DNA from: Pseudomonas sp. Tri1
GTDB lineage: Bacteria > Pseudomonadota > Gammaproteobacteria > Pseudomonadales > Pseudomonadaceae
Direction of reading: 5' to 3'
DNA length: 64,000 bases
NCBI RefSeq assembly: GCF_017968885.1
Contig: NZ_CP072913.1
Coordinates: 4,262,001 to 4,326,000, forward strand
Within the stretch, counting starts at the first letter, position 1; the number at the start of each line of letters is the position of its first letter. The notes below the pieces were generated by a model. It did not search any database and was not told the DNA's origin. It was given only the letters and a program-made list of their open reading frames with translations. The position numbers and the translations under genes are program-made. Of the stretch, positions 1-9,056 are shown piece by piece.

Positions 1-42
1 ATACCTCTTGCCTGCCGTTCGTAAGACAATCTTCTAACAAAA

Positions 43-699
43 TCAGCGTCGTAAAGACAGCTGATGCTGAGCCACCAGATCAGCCATGCTGTTGATGCAA
101 TAATCCGCCGCACAGGGCGTGGACGGGTTTTCGCTGCTGCGGCAGATCAGGCAAACCGCCCCGACCTCCCGTGGACGGGCGCCCGGACGGGTTATCTGTA
201 GAATAGCTTCGGCATCCAGATCGTTGCTCAGCAACCAATCGTGATCCTGCAACGGGTCGCTCGCCAGGGAAATGAAATCATCCGGCTCGATGCCCAGGCG
301 CTCGCACAAGGCGCCTCGGTCCTCGGCATCACGATCGCCCAGCACCAGCAGGCGATAGAATTTGCGCAGGTAGAGCATCGCCCCCGGCGCATCCTCGAAC
401 AGCGTCCAGCCGGCAGCCGAGCGAGCGAAACTCATGCCCTCCTCCCAACTGACCTTGAGCTTCCAGCGTTCGGCCAATTGGCGGTGGGCGAAACACAGCA
501 ATCCGCTGAAGCCCAGTTCGCCGAAGCGTGGGTACAGGGCCTGCAAAACCTCGTCGAACTCGGCCAGCACCTGCGCTTTGTCCGGTGGATTGCCATGGTT
601 TTCCAATAGCGGCTGCAAGGCCGCCCAGACGCCGGAGTCGCGATCCACCAGAACCTCATCGCAGTCGATCAACAACGCTCGATATTCAGTCAGCCTCAT
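43..699 (-). CDS. HAD-like hydrolase, divergent
   Basis: 218 aa. The N-terminus carries the HAD motif I pattern LLIDCDEVLVD (Asp12 and Asp14), and the length fits a small HAD phosphatase with an alpha-helical cap. The later HAD motifs are weak: where motif II normally has a Ser/Thr there is LLVLGDRD, and I see no clear GDxxxxD motif IV. It may therefore be a HAD-fold protein with altered chemistry. The start is supported by a GGAGG Shine-Dalgarno about 10 bases upstream. It lies 88 bp downstream of the gabT-like gene on the same strand, so co-transcription is likely. The substrate is unknown. Confidence 0.7.
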   Translation of the reverse strand: MRLTEYRALLIDCDEVLVDRDSGVWAALQPLLENHGNPPDKAQVLAEFDEVLQALYPRFGELGFSGLLCFAHRQLAERWKLKVSWEEGMSFARSAAGWTLFEDAPGAMLYLRKFYRLLVLGDRDAEDRGALCERLGIEPDDFISLASDPLQDHDWLLSNDLDAEAILQITRPGARPREVGAVCLICRSSENPSTPCAADYCINSMADLVAQHQLSLRR

Positions 700-787
700 G
701 GGTAAAGCCTCCGATGATGTCCATCAATTCACGCTCCATTAATGGCGTGGGCGCTTGCCTTGGCAAACGCCCCGAACGCCAGGCGTT

Positions 788-2080
788 TCAGCCCGTGACC
801 CGGGCCAGTGCAGCGTCGAGAATCTGCAACGCTTCGTCAATCTGCGCTTCGCTGGTCACCAGCGGCGCCAGGAAGCGCAGCACGTTGCGGTAGACCCCGC
901 ACTTGATCACCAACAAGCCACCGGCGCGGGCTTCGTCGATCAAGCGTTGGTTCAGGTCGGCATCCGGCGTGCGTGCGTCATCATGCTTGATCAGCTCAAT
1001 CGCGAGCATGAAACCGCTGCCACGCACGTCACCAATCTGCGGGTATCGGGCTTGCAGGCGCAACAGGCCCTGGCGCAGGCGCTCGCCCAGGGCTTCGCCG
1101 CGAGCCAGCAGTTGTTCTTGCTCGTAGGCCTCAATCACCGCCAGCGCCGCCGCACAGGACAGCGCGTTACCGCCGTAGGTACCGCCCAGGCCACCGGGCA
1201 ACGGTGCATCCATGATCTGGGCCTTGCCAACCACACCGGACAGCGGCAGGCCACCGGCGAGGCTTTTGGCGACGGTGACCAGGTCCGGTTGGATGCCAGC
1301 ATGCTGGAAACCGAACCATTTGCCGGTGCGACCGAAACCGGTCTGGATTTCATCGAGGATCAGCACGATGCCGTGCTTCTGGGTCAGGGTACGCAGGCCT
1401 TGAAGAAACTCGGCCGGTGCCGAAAGGAAACCGCCATCGCCCTGCACCGGCTCGATGATGATTGCCGCAACCCGTTCAGGCGCCACTTGGGTCGCCAATA
1501 GTTCGTCCAAGGCCTGGAGCGCCATTTCGCTGGTGACACCGCGATAGGCATTCGGATACGGGGTATGGAAGACCTCCGGCGCGAACGGGCCGAAATTCTG
1601 CTTGTAGGGTTGGCTCATCCCCGTGAGGGTGGTGCCGAGCAAAGTCCGACCGTGGAACCCGCCGCGAAAGGCGATCACCGCCGAGCGGTTGGTGTGGGCA
1701 CGGGCAATCTTCACGGCGTTTTCCACCGCTTCGGCGCCGGAGGTGAAAAAGGCTGCTTTGTAGTGCTCCTGGCCGCCGATCATTTCGCACAGCCGCTGGG
1801 CCAGGTCCAGATAGGGCTTGTAGGCCACGACCTGGAAGCAGGCATGGGAGACTTTCTGCAATTGAGCCTGCACCGCCGCAACCACCTTGGGATGATTGTG
1901 GCCGATGTTCAACACACCGATGCCGCCGACGAAATCCAGGTAGCGCTTGCCGTCCACATCCCACAGTTCCGAGCCTTGGGCCCTGTCGATGACCAGCGGG
2001 TGTGCGGTGACCAGACCACGTGGCACGAATTGATCACGCTGACGGAGCAGACTTGGAGTTTCTTCGACTTTACTGTTCAT
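788..2080 (-). CDS. gabT: class III aminotransferase, GabT (4-aminobutyrate--2-oxoglutarate) type
   Basis: 430 aa, the usual length of bacterial GabT. PLP-enzyme landmarks are present: the phosphate-binding segment SGAEAVENA near residue 120, DEIQTGFGRTG near 245, and the Schiff-base lysine in TVAKSLAGG near 272. The family transfers the amino group of GABA (or 5-aminovalerate and related omega-amines) to 2-oxoglutarate, giving a semialdehyde. An in-frame ATG lies four codons upstream (2092), but the start at 2080 has GGGAA at a better spacing. Its expected partner, a semialdehyde dehydrogenase, is not adjacent but sits at 7339-8796. It could instead act on the product of the large operon downstream. 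Specificity within class III is not resolved by sequence alone. Confidence 0.88.
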   Translation of the reverse strand: MNSKVEETPSLLRQRDQFVPRGLVTAHPLVIDRAQGSELWDVDGKRYLDFVGGIGVLNIGHNHPKVVAAVQAQLQKVSHACFQVVAYKPYLDLAQRLCEMIGGQEHYKAAFFTSGAEAVENAVKIARAHTNRSAVIAFRGGFHGRTLLGTTLTGMSQPYKQNFGPFAPEVFHTPYPNAYRGVTSEMALQALDELLATQVAPERVAAIIIEPVQGDGGFLSAPAEFLQGLRTLTQKHGIVLILDEIQTGFGRTGKWFGFQHAGIQPDLVTVAKSLAGGLPLSGVVGKAQIMDAPLPGGLGGTYGGNALSCAAALAVIEAYEQEQLLARGEALGERLRQGLLRLQARYPQIGDVRGSGFMLAIELIKHDDARTPDADLNQRLIDEARAGGLLVIKCGVYRNVLRFLAPLVTSEAQIDEALQILDAALARVTG

Positions 2081-2365
2081 GGCATTTCCCATCGTGAGCC
2101 TCGCACCCAGGAAGCGGCTGCGGTGTGTTCACAGGTTAAGGGTTCGACGCGATTGTCTAAGCCGAACTTGGCCGCTGAGAAATCCGGATCGACTGTTTAC
2201 ACCCCGGCAAACAGCAGAATCCTCCAGCGACCTCCCGGCCCGAGGAATCTGCTGGGAGGGGTACCTTACAACGCAGCGTGATGCTTCTATACGGGCGCTT
2301 TCGACAGATCCTGCTCTGGCGTTGAGGCATCCTAGGTATTCCTCAATTCAGGCGAGAAGTGCTCC

Positions 2366-3292
2366 ATGGCCCTGCTTTATAAAGCTGATCCGGTACGCGG
2401 CGAACACTGGCGGCGCCTGTTCGCCGAACACGCGCCGGATATCCAGTGGCGTGCCTGGCCGGACATCGGCGACCCGCGGGAGATTCGTTACCTGGCGGCC
2501 TGGCAGGCACCGGACGACATCGAAACGTTATTGCCAAACCTGGAGGTGCTGTTCGCCCTGTCAGCCGGTGTCGATCAGCTCGACCTCGCTCGCTTGCCAA
2601 CCACGCTGCCAGTGGTGCGCTTGCTTGACCCGGGCATCAGCCAAGGCATGTGCGAGTACGCCAGTTTCGCCGTGCTCAGCCTGCACCGGGACATGTTGCG
2701 CTATCGCCAGCAACAGGCCGAACGGTGCTGGCAAGCACACCGCTTGGTGCCCGCGCAGCAGCGTCGGGTCGGCGTCATGGGCCTGGGTTTGCAGGCGCGA
2801 CAGATACTCGCCACCTTGAAGACATTTGGCTTTGCCTTGTCGGGTTGGGCTCGCAGCGAGCATCACATTGACGGGGTGGAGTGCTTTGCCGGTGACGAGC
2901 AATTGCCGGCCTTTCTCGGCCAGTGCGACATAGTGCTGTGTGTCCTGCCGTTGACCGAGCACACCCGGGGGATTCTCGACCGCCAACTGTTCCAGCAACT
3001 GCCCAAGGGCGCGGCCTTGGTCAACATGGGCCGGGGTGGGCACCTGGTAGAGGCGGATCTGCTGGAAGCGCTTGCCGAGGGCCAACTCAGCGCGGCGGTG
3101 CTCGATGTACTGGAGCAGGAACCGGCGCCCGCGGACCACCCGTTCTGGCAACATCCGCAGATCCTGCTGACACCGCACATCGCGGCAATGACCCAACCCG
3201 AGAGCGCATTTGGCGTGTTGCTGGAGAACATCCGCCGGCATCAGCGGGGTGAGGCGATGCTGGGGTTGGTTGACCGTGAGCGCAGCTATTGA
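2366..3292 (+). CDS. ghrA: glyoxylate/hydroxypyruvate reductase A-like D-2-hydroxyacid dehydrogenase
   Basis: 308 aa, close to the GhrA length of about 310. It has the NAD(P)-binding GxGxxx motif (GVMGLGLQA, residues 136-144) and the catalytic triad of D-2-hydroxyacid dehydrogenases: Arg223 in MGRGGHLVE, Glu252 in LEQEP and His271 in TPHIAA. The family reduces glyoxylate to glycolate and hydroxypyruvate to glycerate in the cytoplasm. It diverges from gabT across a 285-bp gap, and a GAGAA lies upstream of the ATG. If the aldolase at 21871 releases glyoxylate, this enzyme could dispose of it; that link is inference. Confidence 0.87.
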   Translation: MALLYKADPVRGEHWRRLFAEHAPDIQWRAWPDIGDPREIRYLAAWQAPDDIETLLPNLEVLFALSAGVDQLDLARLPTTLPVVRLLDPGISQGMCEYASFAVLSLHRDMLRYRQQQAERCWQAHRLVPAQQRRVGVMGLGLQARQILATLKTFGFALSGWARSEHHIDGVECFAGDEQLPAFLGQCDIVLCVLPLTEHTRGILDRQLFQQLPKGAALVNMGRGGHLVEADLLEALAEGQLSAAVLDVLEQEPAPADHPFWQHPQILLTPHIAAMTQPESAFGVLLENIRRHQRGEAMLGLVDRERSY

Positions 3293-3517
3293 GCCCTCGG
3301 TGGCCGTTGGTTTCGATCTGAACGGCGAAAAACCGAGCCGGTATTTACTGCTGGCCAAACGTCTGATTTGAGCAAGAAATGTGGCCGGCAGAGCCGTTGC
3401 TTACGGAAGATACCGAATCGATTTTCCGCGCTTGCCAGGCCCGATTGCAGGTGAGATACAAAGACTTTCAACGCACAAAACCATCCGGTTTCGTCCCTTA
3501 TTTTATGGTGATCTGCC

Positions 3518-4375
3518 ATGTCCATTTCGCAACGCCCTACATACTTCTATCGCGCCATGACAGCCACCGACGTGCCAGCAGCCCATGCCTTGTCCGTGCA
3601 GTTGAAATGGCCTCATCGCCTGGAAGACTGGGCGATGTTGCAACGTGTCGCCCAGGGTTTTGTCGTGGAAGACCAGGGCCGTTTGATCGGAACGGCGTTC
3701 ACCTGCGCCCAAGGGGACTACGCCACCATCGGCCTGGTGATTGTCGACGATGAGTACCAGGGCCAGGGGATCGGTCGCAAACTGATGGAACTGGCGATCG
3801 AGGCATGCGGCGCGCGGACCGCCGTGCTCAATGCGACGCTGGCCGGTGCCCCGCTGTATGCCAGCCAGGGGTTCGTTGATTTTGGGCATATCCAGCAGCA
3901 CCAAGGGCAAGCGCGGGTGCCGGCTCCACAAGAACTGGCCGCCGGCGAACACTGCCGCGTGCTGGGCGAAGCCGATCACGCCGAGTTGATCAAACTGGCC
4001 AATGCCGGTAGCGGGCTGGAACGGACCGCCGTGCTCAATGACCTGTTCGGCGTCGTTGAACATTCAGTGGGGATCGAGCGAGACGGGCACCTGTGCGCCT
4101 TCGCCCTGCTGCGCCCCTTCGGCCGTGGCCGCTGCATCGGCCCGGTCATCGCCCAGAACCTGGAACAGGCCCGGCACTTGATCGCCGTGCTGCTGGCCGA
4201 AGTGCCGGACGCATTCGTTCGCATCGACATTCCCTCAAACAGTGGCCTGGCGCCTTGGTTGGAAGAGGTCGGGCTCAAACAGGTCGACACCGTCGCCCAG
4301 ATGGCCCGTGGCACCCCGCCAGCGGCCAGCGGTGCGGTGCGGCAATTCGCGCCGGTGACCCAGGCCATTGGCTGA
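3518..4375 (+). CDS. GNAT-family N-acetyltransferase with second C-terminal GNAT-like domain
   Basis: 285 aa. The N-terminal half is a GNAT fold with the acetyl-CoA loop pattern DDEYQGQGIGRKLM (about residues 77-90) followed by LYASQGFVDFG. The C-terminal half (about 130-270) matches the layout of the YitH-type second GNAT domain found in double-domain proteins. Such proteins acetylate small amines or amino acids, and the substrate here is unknown. The cupin gene follows 40 bp later on the same strand, suggesting co-transcription. A 225-bp gap separates it from the upstream reductase gene. Confidence 0.8.
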   Translation: MSISQRPTYFYRAMTATDVPAAHALSVQLKWPHRLEDWAMLQRVAQGFVVEDQGRLIGTAFTCAQGDYATIGLVIVDDEYQGQGIGRKLMELAIEACGARTAVLNATLAGAPLYASQGFVDFGHIQQHQGQARVPAPQELAAGEHCRVLGEADHAELIKLANAGSGLERTAVLNDLFGVVEHSVGIERDGHLCAFALLRPFGRGRCIGPVIAQNLEQARHLIAVLLAEVPDAFVRIDIPSNSGLAPWLEEVGLKQVDTVAQMARGTPPAASGAVRQFAPVTQAIG

Positions 4376-4415
4376 AAAACCGTCTTGATCAACGCTTCCC
4401 TGGAGAATCACCTTC

Positions 4416-5123
4416 ATGCTCGAACCCACAGCAGTGTTGCTGGCACACGCCGATGGCCGTCTCGCCTCGACCTCATTCACCCCCGGCTCGCTGGCGGCCA
4501 ACGATCCGTTCGACAGGCTCATCGCCTACACCGGGGCGGATGGCATCGCCGCCGGCGTGGTCCGGGGGAACGGGCAGTTCAGCGTCGATGAATACCCGTT
4601 CAGCGAAACGATCGTGGTGCATGCCGGCGCGGTGACGTTGCGCAGCCAGGCGCAAACGCTGCAGCTCAAGCCGGGTGAAAGCGCGGTGATCGGCCGGGGG
4701 ACGGCGCTTGAGGTCGAGGCGCAGGCGGAGTCTCTCTGGGCTTTCTGCGCCGACACCCAACTTGTCGAAGAACGTCATCCCGGGCTCGCGGCACTCCCCG
4801 CCCACACCCTGCTCTCGCCCTCTGCGCCACCGGACGACGAGATCCTGCTGAGCCCGTCGCCACAATGTCGTTCCCACAATCTGTTTGTCGAAGAGGCGAG
4901 CAACCTGCGCATCGGCATCTGGGACTCGACGCCCTACACCCGCCGGTCACGACCGCACAGACTGCACGAATTGATGCACCTGCTCGAAGGCAGCGTCACC
5001 CTGCAAGCCGCCGATGGCACCGGCCTGACGGTCAACACTGGCGATACGGTGTTCGTGCCCCTGAATGCGCCGTGTGCCTGGAAGAGCAGCGTTTATGTGC
5101 GCAAGGTCTACGTCGTCAAGTAA
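4416..5123 (+). CDS. bicupin domain protein (DUF861/EutQ-like cupin)
   Basis: 235 aa with two cupin-like halves. The first (about residues 55-110) contains a beta-rich SETIVVHAGAVTLRS segment and the second (about 175-230) contains HELMHLLEGSVTL followed by GDTVFVPLNAPCAW. The second half resembles the DUF861 cupin of ureidoglycolate- and ethanolamine-type proteins. Classical HxH...E...H metal ligands are incomplete in both halves, so a metal site is uncertain. It lies 40 bp after the acetyltransferase gene, with GGAG ahead of the start, and is the last gene before the REPIN array. No function can be assigned. Confidence 0.75.
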   Translation: MLEPTAVLLAHADGRLASTSFTPGSLAANDPFDRLIAYTGADGIAAGVVRGNGQFSVDEYPFSETIVVHAGAVTLRSQAQTLQLKPGESAVIGRGTALEVEAQAESLWAFCADTQLVEERHPGLAALPAHTLLSPSAPPDDEILLSPSPQCRSHNLFVEEASNLRIGIWDSTPYTRRSRPHRLHELMHLLEGSVTLQAADGTGLTVNTGDTVFVPLNAPCAWKSSVYVRKVYVVK

Positions 5124-5145
5124 TCCGGTGTACGACAGTCACACC

Positions 5146-6125
5146 GCTATCGCGAGCAGGCTCGCTCCCACAGTGGACCTGCGCCAGCCGCAAAACCGAA
5201 GGGCGCCCCAGATCAAATGTGGGAGCGAGCCTGCTCGCGATGGCGGCGGCACATCCAACATCATTGCAAGCTGATCCGCCGCTATCGCGAGCAAGCTCGC
5301 TCCCACAGGGGACCTGCGCCAGCCGCAAAACCGAAGGGCGCCCCAGATCAAATGTGGGAGCGAGCCTGCTCGCGAAGACGGCGGCACATCCAACATCATC
5401 GCAAGCTGATCCACCGCTATCGCGAGCAAGCTCGCTCCCACAGGGGACCTGCGCCAGCCGCAAAACCGAAGGGCGCCCCAGATCAAATGTGGGAGCGAGC
5501 CTGCTCGCGAAGACGGCGGCACATCCAACACCATCGCAAGCAGACCCAACGCTATCGCGAGCAAGCTCGCTCCCACAGGGGACCTGCGCCAGCCGCAAAA
5601 CCGAAGGGCGCCCCAGATCAAATGTGGGAGCGAGCTTGCTCGCGATGGCGGCGGCACATCCAACATCATTGCAAGCTGATCCGCCGCTATCGCGAGCAAG
5701 CTCGCTCCCACAGGGGACCTGCGCCAGCCGCAAAACCGAAGGGCGCCCCAGATCAAATGTGGGAGCGAGCCTGCTCGCGAAGACGGCGGCACATCCAACA
5801 CCATCGCAAACAGACCCAACGCTATCGCGAGCAAGCTCGCTCCCACAGGGGACCTGCGCCAGCCGCAAAACCGAAGGGCGCCCCAGATCAAATGTGGGAG
5901 CGAGCCTGCTCGCGATGGCGGCGGCACATCCAACATCATCGCAAGCAGACCCAACGCTATCGCGAGCAAGCTCGCTTCCACAGTGGACCTTCGCCAGCCG
6001 CAAAACCGAAGGGCGCCCCAGATCAAATGTGGGAGCGAGCTTGCTCGCGATGGCGGAGGCACATCCAACATCATTGCAAGCTGATCCGCCGCTATCGCGA
6101 GCAAGCTCGCTCCCACAGGGGAACC
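5146..6125. repeat. tandem array of seven 135-bp REPIN units plus a partial eighth
   Basis: Units begin at 5146, 5281, 5416, 5551, 5686, 5821, 5956 and (partial) 6091, an exact 135-bp period. Each unit holds a forward REP (GCGAGCAAGCTCGCTCCCAC), a loop of about 48 bp rich in CGCCAGCCGCAAAACCG, an inverted REP (GTGGGAGCGAGC-TGCTCGCG) and a spacer of about 30 bp. Units differ by a few substitutions, for example GATGGCGG versus GAAGACGG, and CTGATCCGCC versus CAGACCCAAC in the spacer. Because 135 is a multiple of three, several frames stay open through the array and produce long spurious ORFs. It lies between the cupin gene (+) and the large minus-strand operon. Confidence 0.96.
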
Positions 6126-6147
6126 ATGGTGGATATGATCTGGCGGC

Positions 6148-6174
6148 AAAAAAAAGCCCGCAGTGTGAGCGGGC
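6148..6174 (-). terminator. Rho-independent terminator of the large catabolic operon
   Basis: Read on the minus strand: a GCCCGC stem, a 7-base loop, a GCGGGC stem, then a run of eight T. It sits 45 bp after the stop of the tartrate dehydrogenase gene and marks the 3' end of the operon that starts near 20451. Confidence 0.9.
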
Positions 6175-6218
6175 AAAAAGTGTCACAGGTTTGTCCGGCG
6201 TCCCTGCCGGGTTAAGCC

Positions 6219-7301
6219 TCAAAGTGCTGCGGCGATCGCACGGCCAACATCCTGGGTCGAGCCCTGTCCACCCAGATCGGGGGTGATGGGGCCTTCGGCG
6301 ATTACTTGTTCGATGGCCTTGAGAATCCCATCATGGGCCGCGCGATAACGCTCATCGCCGTTCCCCAAAAAATCCAGCATCAAGGCACCGGACCAGATCA
6401 TCGCGATCGGGTTGGCGATGTTCTGCCCGTAGATATCCGGCGCTGAGCCATGCACCGGCTCGAACAACGACGGGAAGCGCCGCAGCGGATCGAGGTTGGC
6501 CGACGGGGCGATGCCGATAGTGCCGGCGCAGGCCGGGCCCAGGTCAGAGAGAATGTCGCCGAACAGGTTCGACGCCACCACCACATCGAAGCGATCCGGC
6601 TGCAACACGAAACGCGCGCAGAGGATGTCGATGTGTTGCTTGTCCCACTTCACCTCCGGGTACTGCTCGGCCATCAATGCCGTGCGCTCGTCCCAGTAAG
6701 GCATGCTGATGGAGATACCGTTGGATTTGGTCGCTGCGGTCAGACGTTTGCGCGGTCGGGTCTGGGCCAGGTCGAAGGCGAACTTGAGGATCCGGTCGAC
6801 CCCGCGCCGGGTGAACACCGACTCCTGGAGCACGAACTCATGCTCGGTGCCTTCGAACATCTTGCCGCCGACCGAGGAGTATTCGCCCTCGGTGTTCTCG
6901 CGGATCACCACGAAGTCGATGTCCCCTGCTTCGCGTCCAGCCAACGGGCACGGCACGCCTGGGAACAGGCGCACCGGACGAATATTCACGTACTGATCGA
7001 AGTCGCGGCGGAACTTGAGCAACGAGCCCCACAGGGAGATGTGATCGGGCACCTTGTCCGGCCAGCCCACGGCGCCGAAGTAGATCGCGTCGAAGCCCTT
7101 GAGCTGTTCGAACCAGTCCGCGGGCATCATCTGCCCGTGCTCCAGGTAGTAATCGCAGTGGGCCCAATCGAGCACTTCGATGTCCAGCGACAGCTGCCAC
7201 TTTTTCGCGGCCTGCTCCAGCACTCGCAGCCCTTCCGGCAGGACTTCCTTGCCGATACCATCGCCGGCAATGGCGGCGATTCGAAATGGTTTGCTCATCA
7301 A
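6219..7301 (-). CDS. ttuC: tartrate dehydrogenase / D-malate-type oxidative decarboxylase
   Basis: 360 aa, the usual length of the TtuC/DmlA branch of the isocitrate/isopropylmalate dehydrogenase family. Landmarks: AAIAGDGIGKEV at the N-terminus, RENTEGEYS near residue 135, and SNLFGDILSDLGPACAGTIG with FEPVHGSAPDI in the C-terminal half (Mg2+ and substrate site). The family uses NAD+ and Mn2+/Mg2+ to oxidise or decarboxylate tartrate, D-malate or meso-tartrate. It is the last gene of the 20451-6219 operon, 37 bp after the aldehyde dehydrogenase gene and followed by a terminator. Its presence in an amine-oxidation operon hints at a hydroxy-diacid intermediate. An in-frame ATG at 7298 is an equal start candidate. 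Confidence 0.87.
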   Translation of the reverse strand: MMSKPFRIAAIAGDGIGKEVLPEGLRVLEQAAKKWQLSLDIEVLDWAHCDYYLEHGQMMPADWFEQLKGFDAIYFGAVGWPDKVPDHISLWGSLLKFRRDFDQYVNIRPVRLFPGVPCPLAGREAGDIDFVVIRENTEGEYSSVGGKMFEGTEHEFVLQESVFTRRGVDRILKFAFDLAQTRPRKRLTAATKSNGISISMPYWDERTALMAEQYPEVKWDKQHIDILCARFVLQPDRFDVVVASNLFGDILSDLGPACAGTIGIAPSANLDPLRRFPSLFEPVHGSAPDIYGQNIANPIAMIWSGALMLDFLGNGDERYRAAHDGILKAIEQVIAEGPITPDLGGQGSTQDVGRAIAAAL

Positions 7302-7338
7302 GCGTACCTCCCTAATGTCTGTTCAAACGCTGGCCGCA

Positions 7339-8796
7339 TCACAGCCCACCGATGTGGAAGGCTTTGACTTCAAGGTATTCGTCCAGGCCGTATTTGCTGC
7401 CCTCGCGTCCCAGGCCCGACTGTTTGATGCCGCCGAACGGGGCGACTTCCATGGAGATCAGCCCGGTGTTGAGACCGACCATGCCGAACTCCAGCGCCTC
7501 TCCGAAGCGCCATGAACGGCGCAGGTCCTGGGTGAAGTAATAAGCGCCCAGGCCATACGGCGTGGCATTGGCCAGGGCCAGTGCCTGCTCCTCGGTAGTA
7601 AAGCGCATCAGCGGCGCAACCGGGCCGAAGGTTTCTTCGTTGGCCAGCAGCATTCCGGCGTGGGCCTCGCCCAGCACCGTTGGCTCGACAAATTGACTGT
7701 CGCCCTCGGGAACACCACCACAGAGCAGACGCGCGCCCTGACTCAACGCATCGTCGATATGCCGGGCGACTTTGTTCACTGCAGCCAGGTTGATCAGCGG
7801 ACCGATCGTCACCCCAGCCTCCAGGCCGTTGCCGACCTTGAGCTTGCCCACCTCCTCCACCAGGCGCTCGGCGAAGCGTTGGTAGATGCCGTCCTGCACC
7901 AGGATGCGGTTGGCGCAGACGCAGGTCTGGCCGGCGTTGCGAAACTTGCTGAGCATGATCCCGGCCACCGCCTGCTCCAGGTCCGCGTCGTCGAACACAA
8001 TGAACGGCGCATTGCCGCCCAGCTCCAGGCTCAAGCGCTTGATGTGTTCGGCGCTCTGACGCATTAGCAGCCGCCCGACAGCAGTGGAGCCGGTGAAGGA
8101 AATCTTGCGCACCGTCGGGTTGCCAGTCAGCTCTTCGCCGATGCCGGCCGGCAGGCCAGTGACAACGTTGAACACCCCGGCAGGAATCCCGACCCGCTCG
8201 GCCAGCACCGCCAGCGCCAGGGCCGACAAAGGCGTCAGGTCGGAGGGTTTGACGATGACCGGGCAGCCCGCCGCCAAGGCCGGCGCGCACTTGCGGGTGA
8301 TCATCGCATTGGGGAAATTCCACGGGGTGATCGCCGCACAAACACCAACCGGTTGCTTGAGCGTGAGCAGGCGACGGTCGCCGCTGGGCGCCGGGATGGT
8401 TTCGCCATAAACCCGCCGGGCTTCTTCGGCAAACCATTTGGCGAAGCCGGCTCCATAGCGGATTTCGCCTTTGGCTTCGTTCAGCGGCTTGCCTTGCTCC
8501 CGGGTCATGATCAGCGCCAGGTCGTCGAGGTTGTCGATCATGGCCTGGTACCAACGCTCCAGCAGCGCCGCACGCTCAGCCGCCGGCCGCGCTCGCCAGG
8601 CCGGCCAGGCACGCTCGGCCGCCTCGATGGCGCGGCGGGTTTCCACGCCTTGCAGGGCCGGCACCCGGGCCAATACTTCACCGGTCGCCGGGTCGATGAC
8701 ATCCAGGGTGGCCGCGCTATCGGCGCCGATCCACTGACCATCGATGTAAGCGAGTTCTGCCAACAGGCTGGGGTCTTTCAATTGATTCTTGAGCAT
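7339..8796 (-). CDS. gabD: NAD(P)+-dependent succinate-semialdehyde dehydrogenase type
   Basis: 485 aa, the standard GabD length. Catalytic residues are visible: Glu258 in LELGGNAP and Cys292 in GQTCVCAN, followed by a second Cys two residues later as in the redox-sensitive GabD group. The nucleotide-binding loop FTGSTAVG is near 234-241. The family oxidises succinate semialdehyde, and relatives accept glutarate or 2-oxoglutarate semialdehyde. It sits inside the catabolic operon between the M20 hydrolase and ttuC genes, after a REPIN-containing gap of about 260 bp. A GabT-like gene at 788-2080 could feed it. Confidence 0.88.
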   Translation of the reverse strand: MLKNQLKDPSLLAELAYIDGQWIGADSAATLDVIDPATGEVLARVPALQGVETRRAIEAAERAWPAWRARPAAERAALLERWYQAMIDNLDDLALIMTREQGKPLNEAKGEIRYGAGFAKWFAEEARRVYGETIPAPSGDRRLLTLKQPVGVCAAITPWNFPNAMITRKCAPALAAGCPVIVKPSDLTPLSALALAVLAERVGIPAGVFNVVTGLPAGIGEELTGNPTVRKISFTGSTAVGRLLMRQSAEHIKRLSLELGGNAPFIVFDDADLEQAVAGIMLSKFRNAGQTCVCANRILVQDGIYQRFAERLVEEVGKLKVGNGLEAGVTIGPLINLAAVNKVARHIDDALSQGARLLCGGVPEGDSQFVEPTVLGEAHAGMLLANEETFGPVAPLMRFTTEEQALALANATPYGLGAYYFTQDLRRSWRFGEALEFGMVGLNTGLISMEVAPFGGIKQSGLGREGSKYGLDEYLEVKAFHIGGL

Positions 8797-8940
8797 GGTC
8801 GCGTCCTGTTCCGAGGTGATTCCAGTCTAAGGAGATGCCACGGGGCAGGATGCTGAAAGCGGGGTTTGGGCAGTGTTGGATGCTGAAATTTGCGGGGAAG
8901 CAGCAGGCTCTACTGAGTGGCTCAGCTCGCTCCTGCCCCC

Positions 8941-9036
8941 CTGTGGGAGCGAGCTTGCTCGCGATAGCGGTGGGTCAGTTGATGCCAATGTTGACTGTGC
9001 CGTCGTCATCGCGAGCAAGCTCGCTCCCACAGGGGC
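8941..9036. repeat. REPIN (inverted REP pair)
   Basis: TGTGGGAGCGAGCTTGCTCG at the left and CGCGAGCAAGCTCGCTCCCA at the right form long inverted arms around about 50 bp. It lies inside the operon, between the argE-like and gabD-like genes, where it could form an mRNA hairpin and alter the relative abundance of the flanking message. Confidence 0.92.
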
Positions 9037-9056
9037 TGTGTATGGCTTGGGGCCGG

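Noticed and set aside
5146..6125. Possible CRISPR array
   Set aside because: Units are 135 bp, nearly identical along their full length, and there are no unique spacers or cas genes. Each unit is an inverted REP pair.
4865..6286. Long open frames on both strands across the repeat array (up to 473 aa)
   Set aside because: They exist because the REPIN period of 135 is a multiple of three. Their translations are simple repeats with no family similarity, and several frames are open at once.
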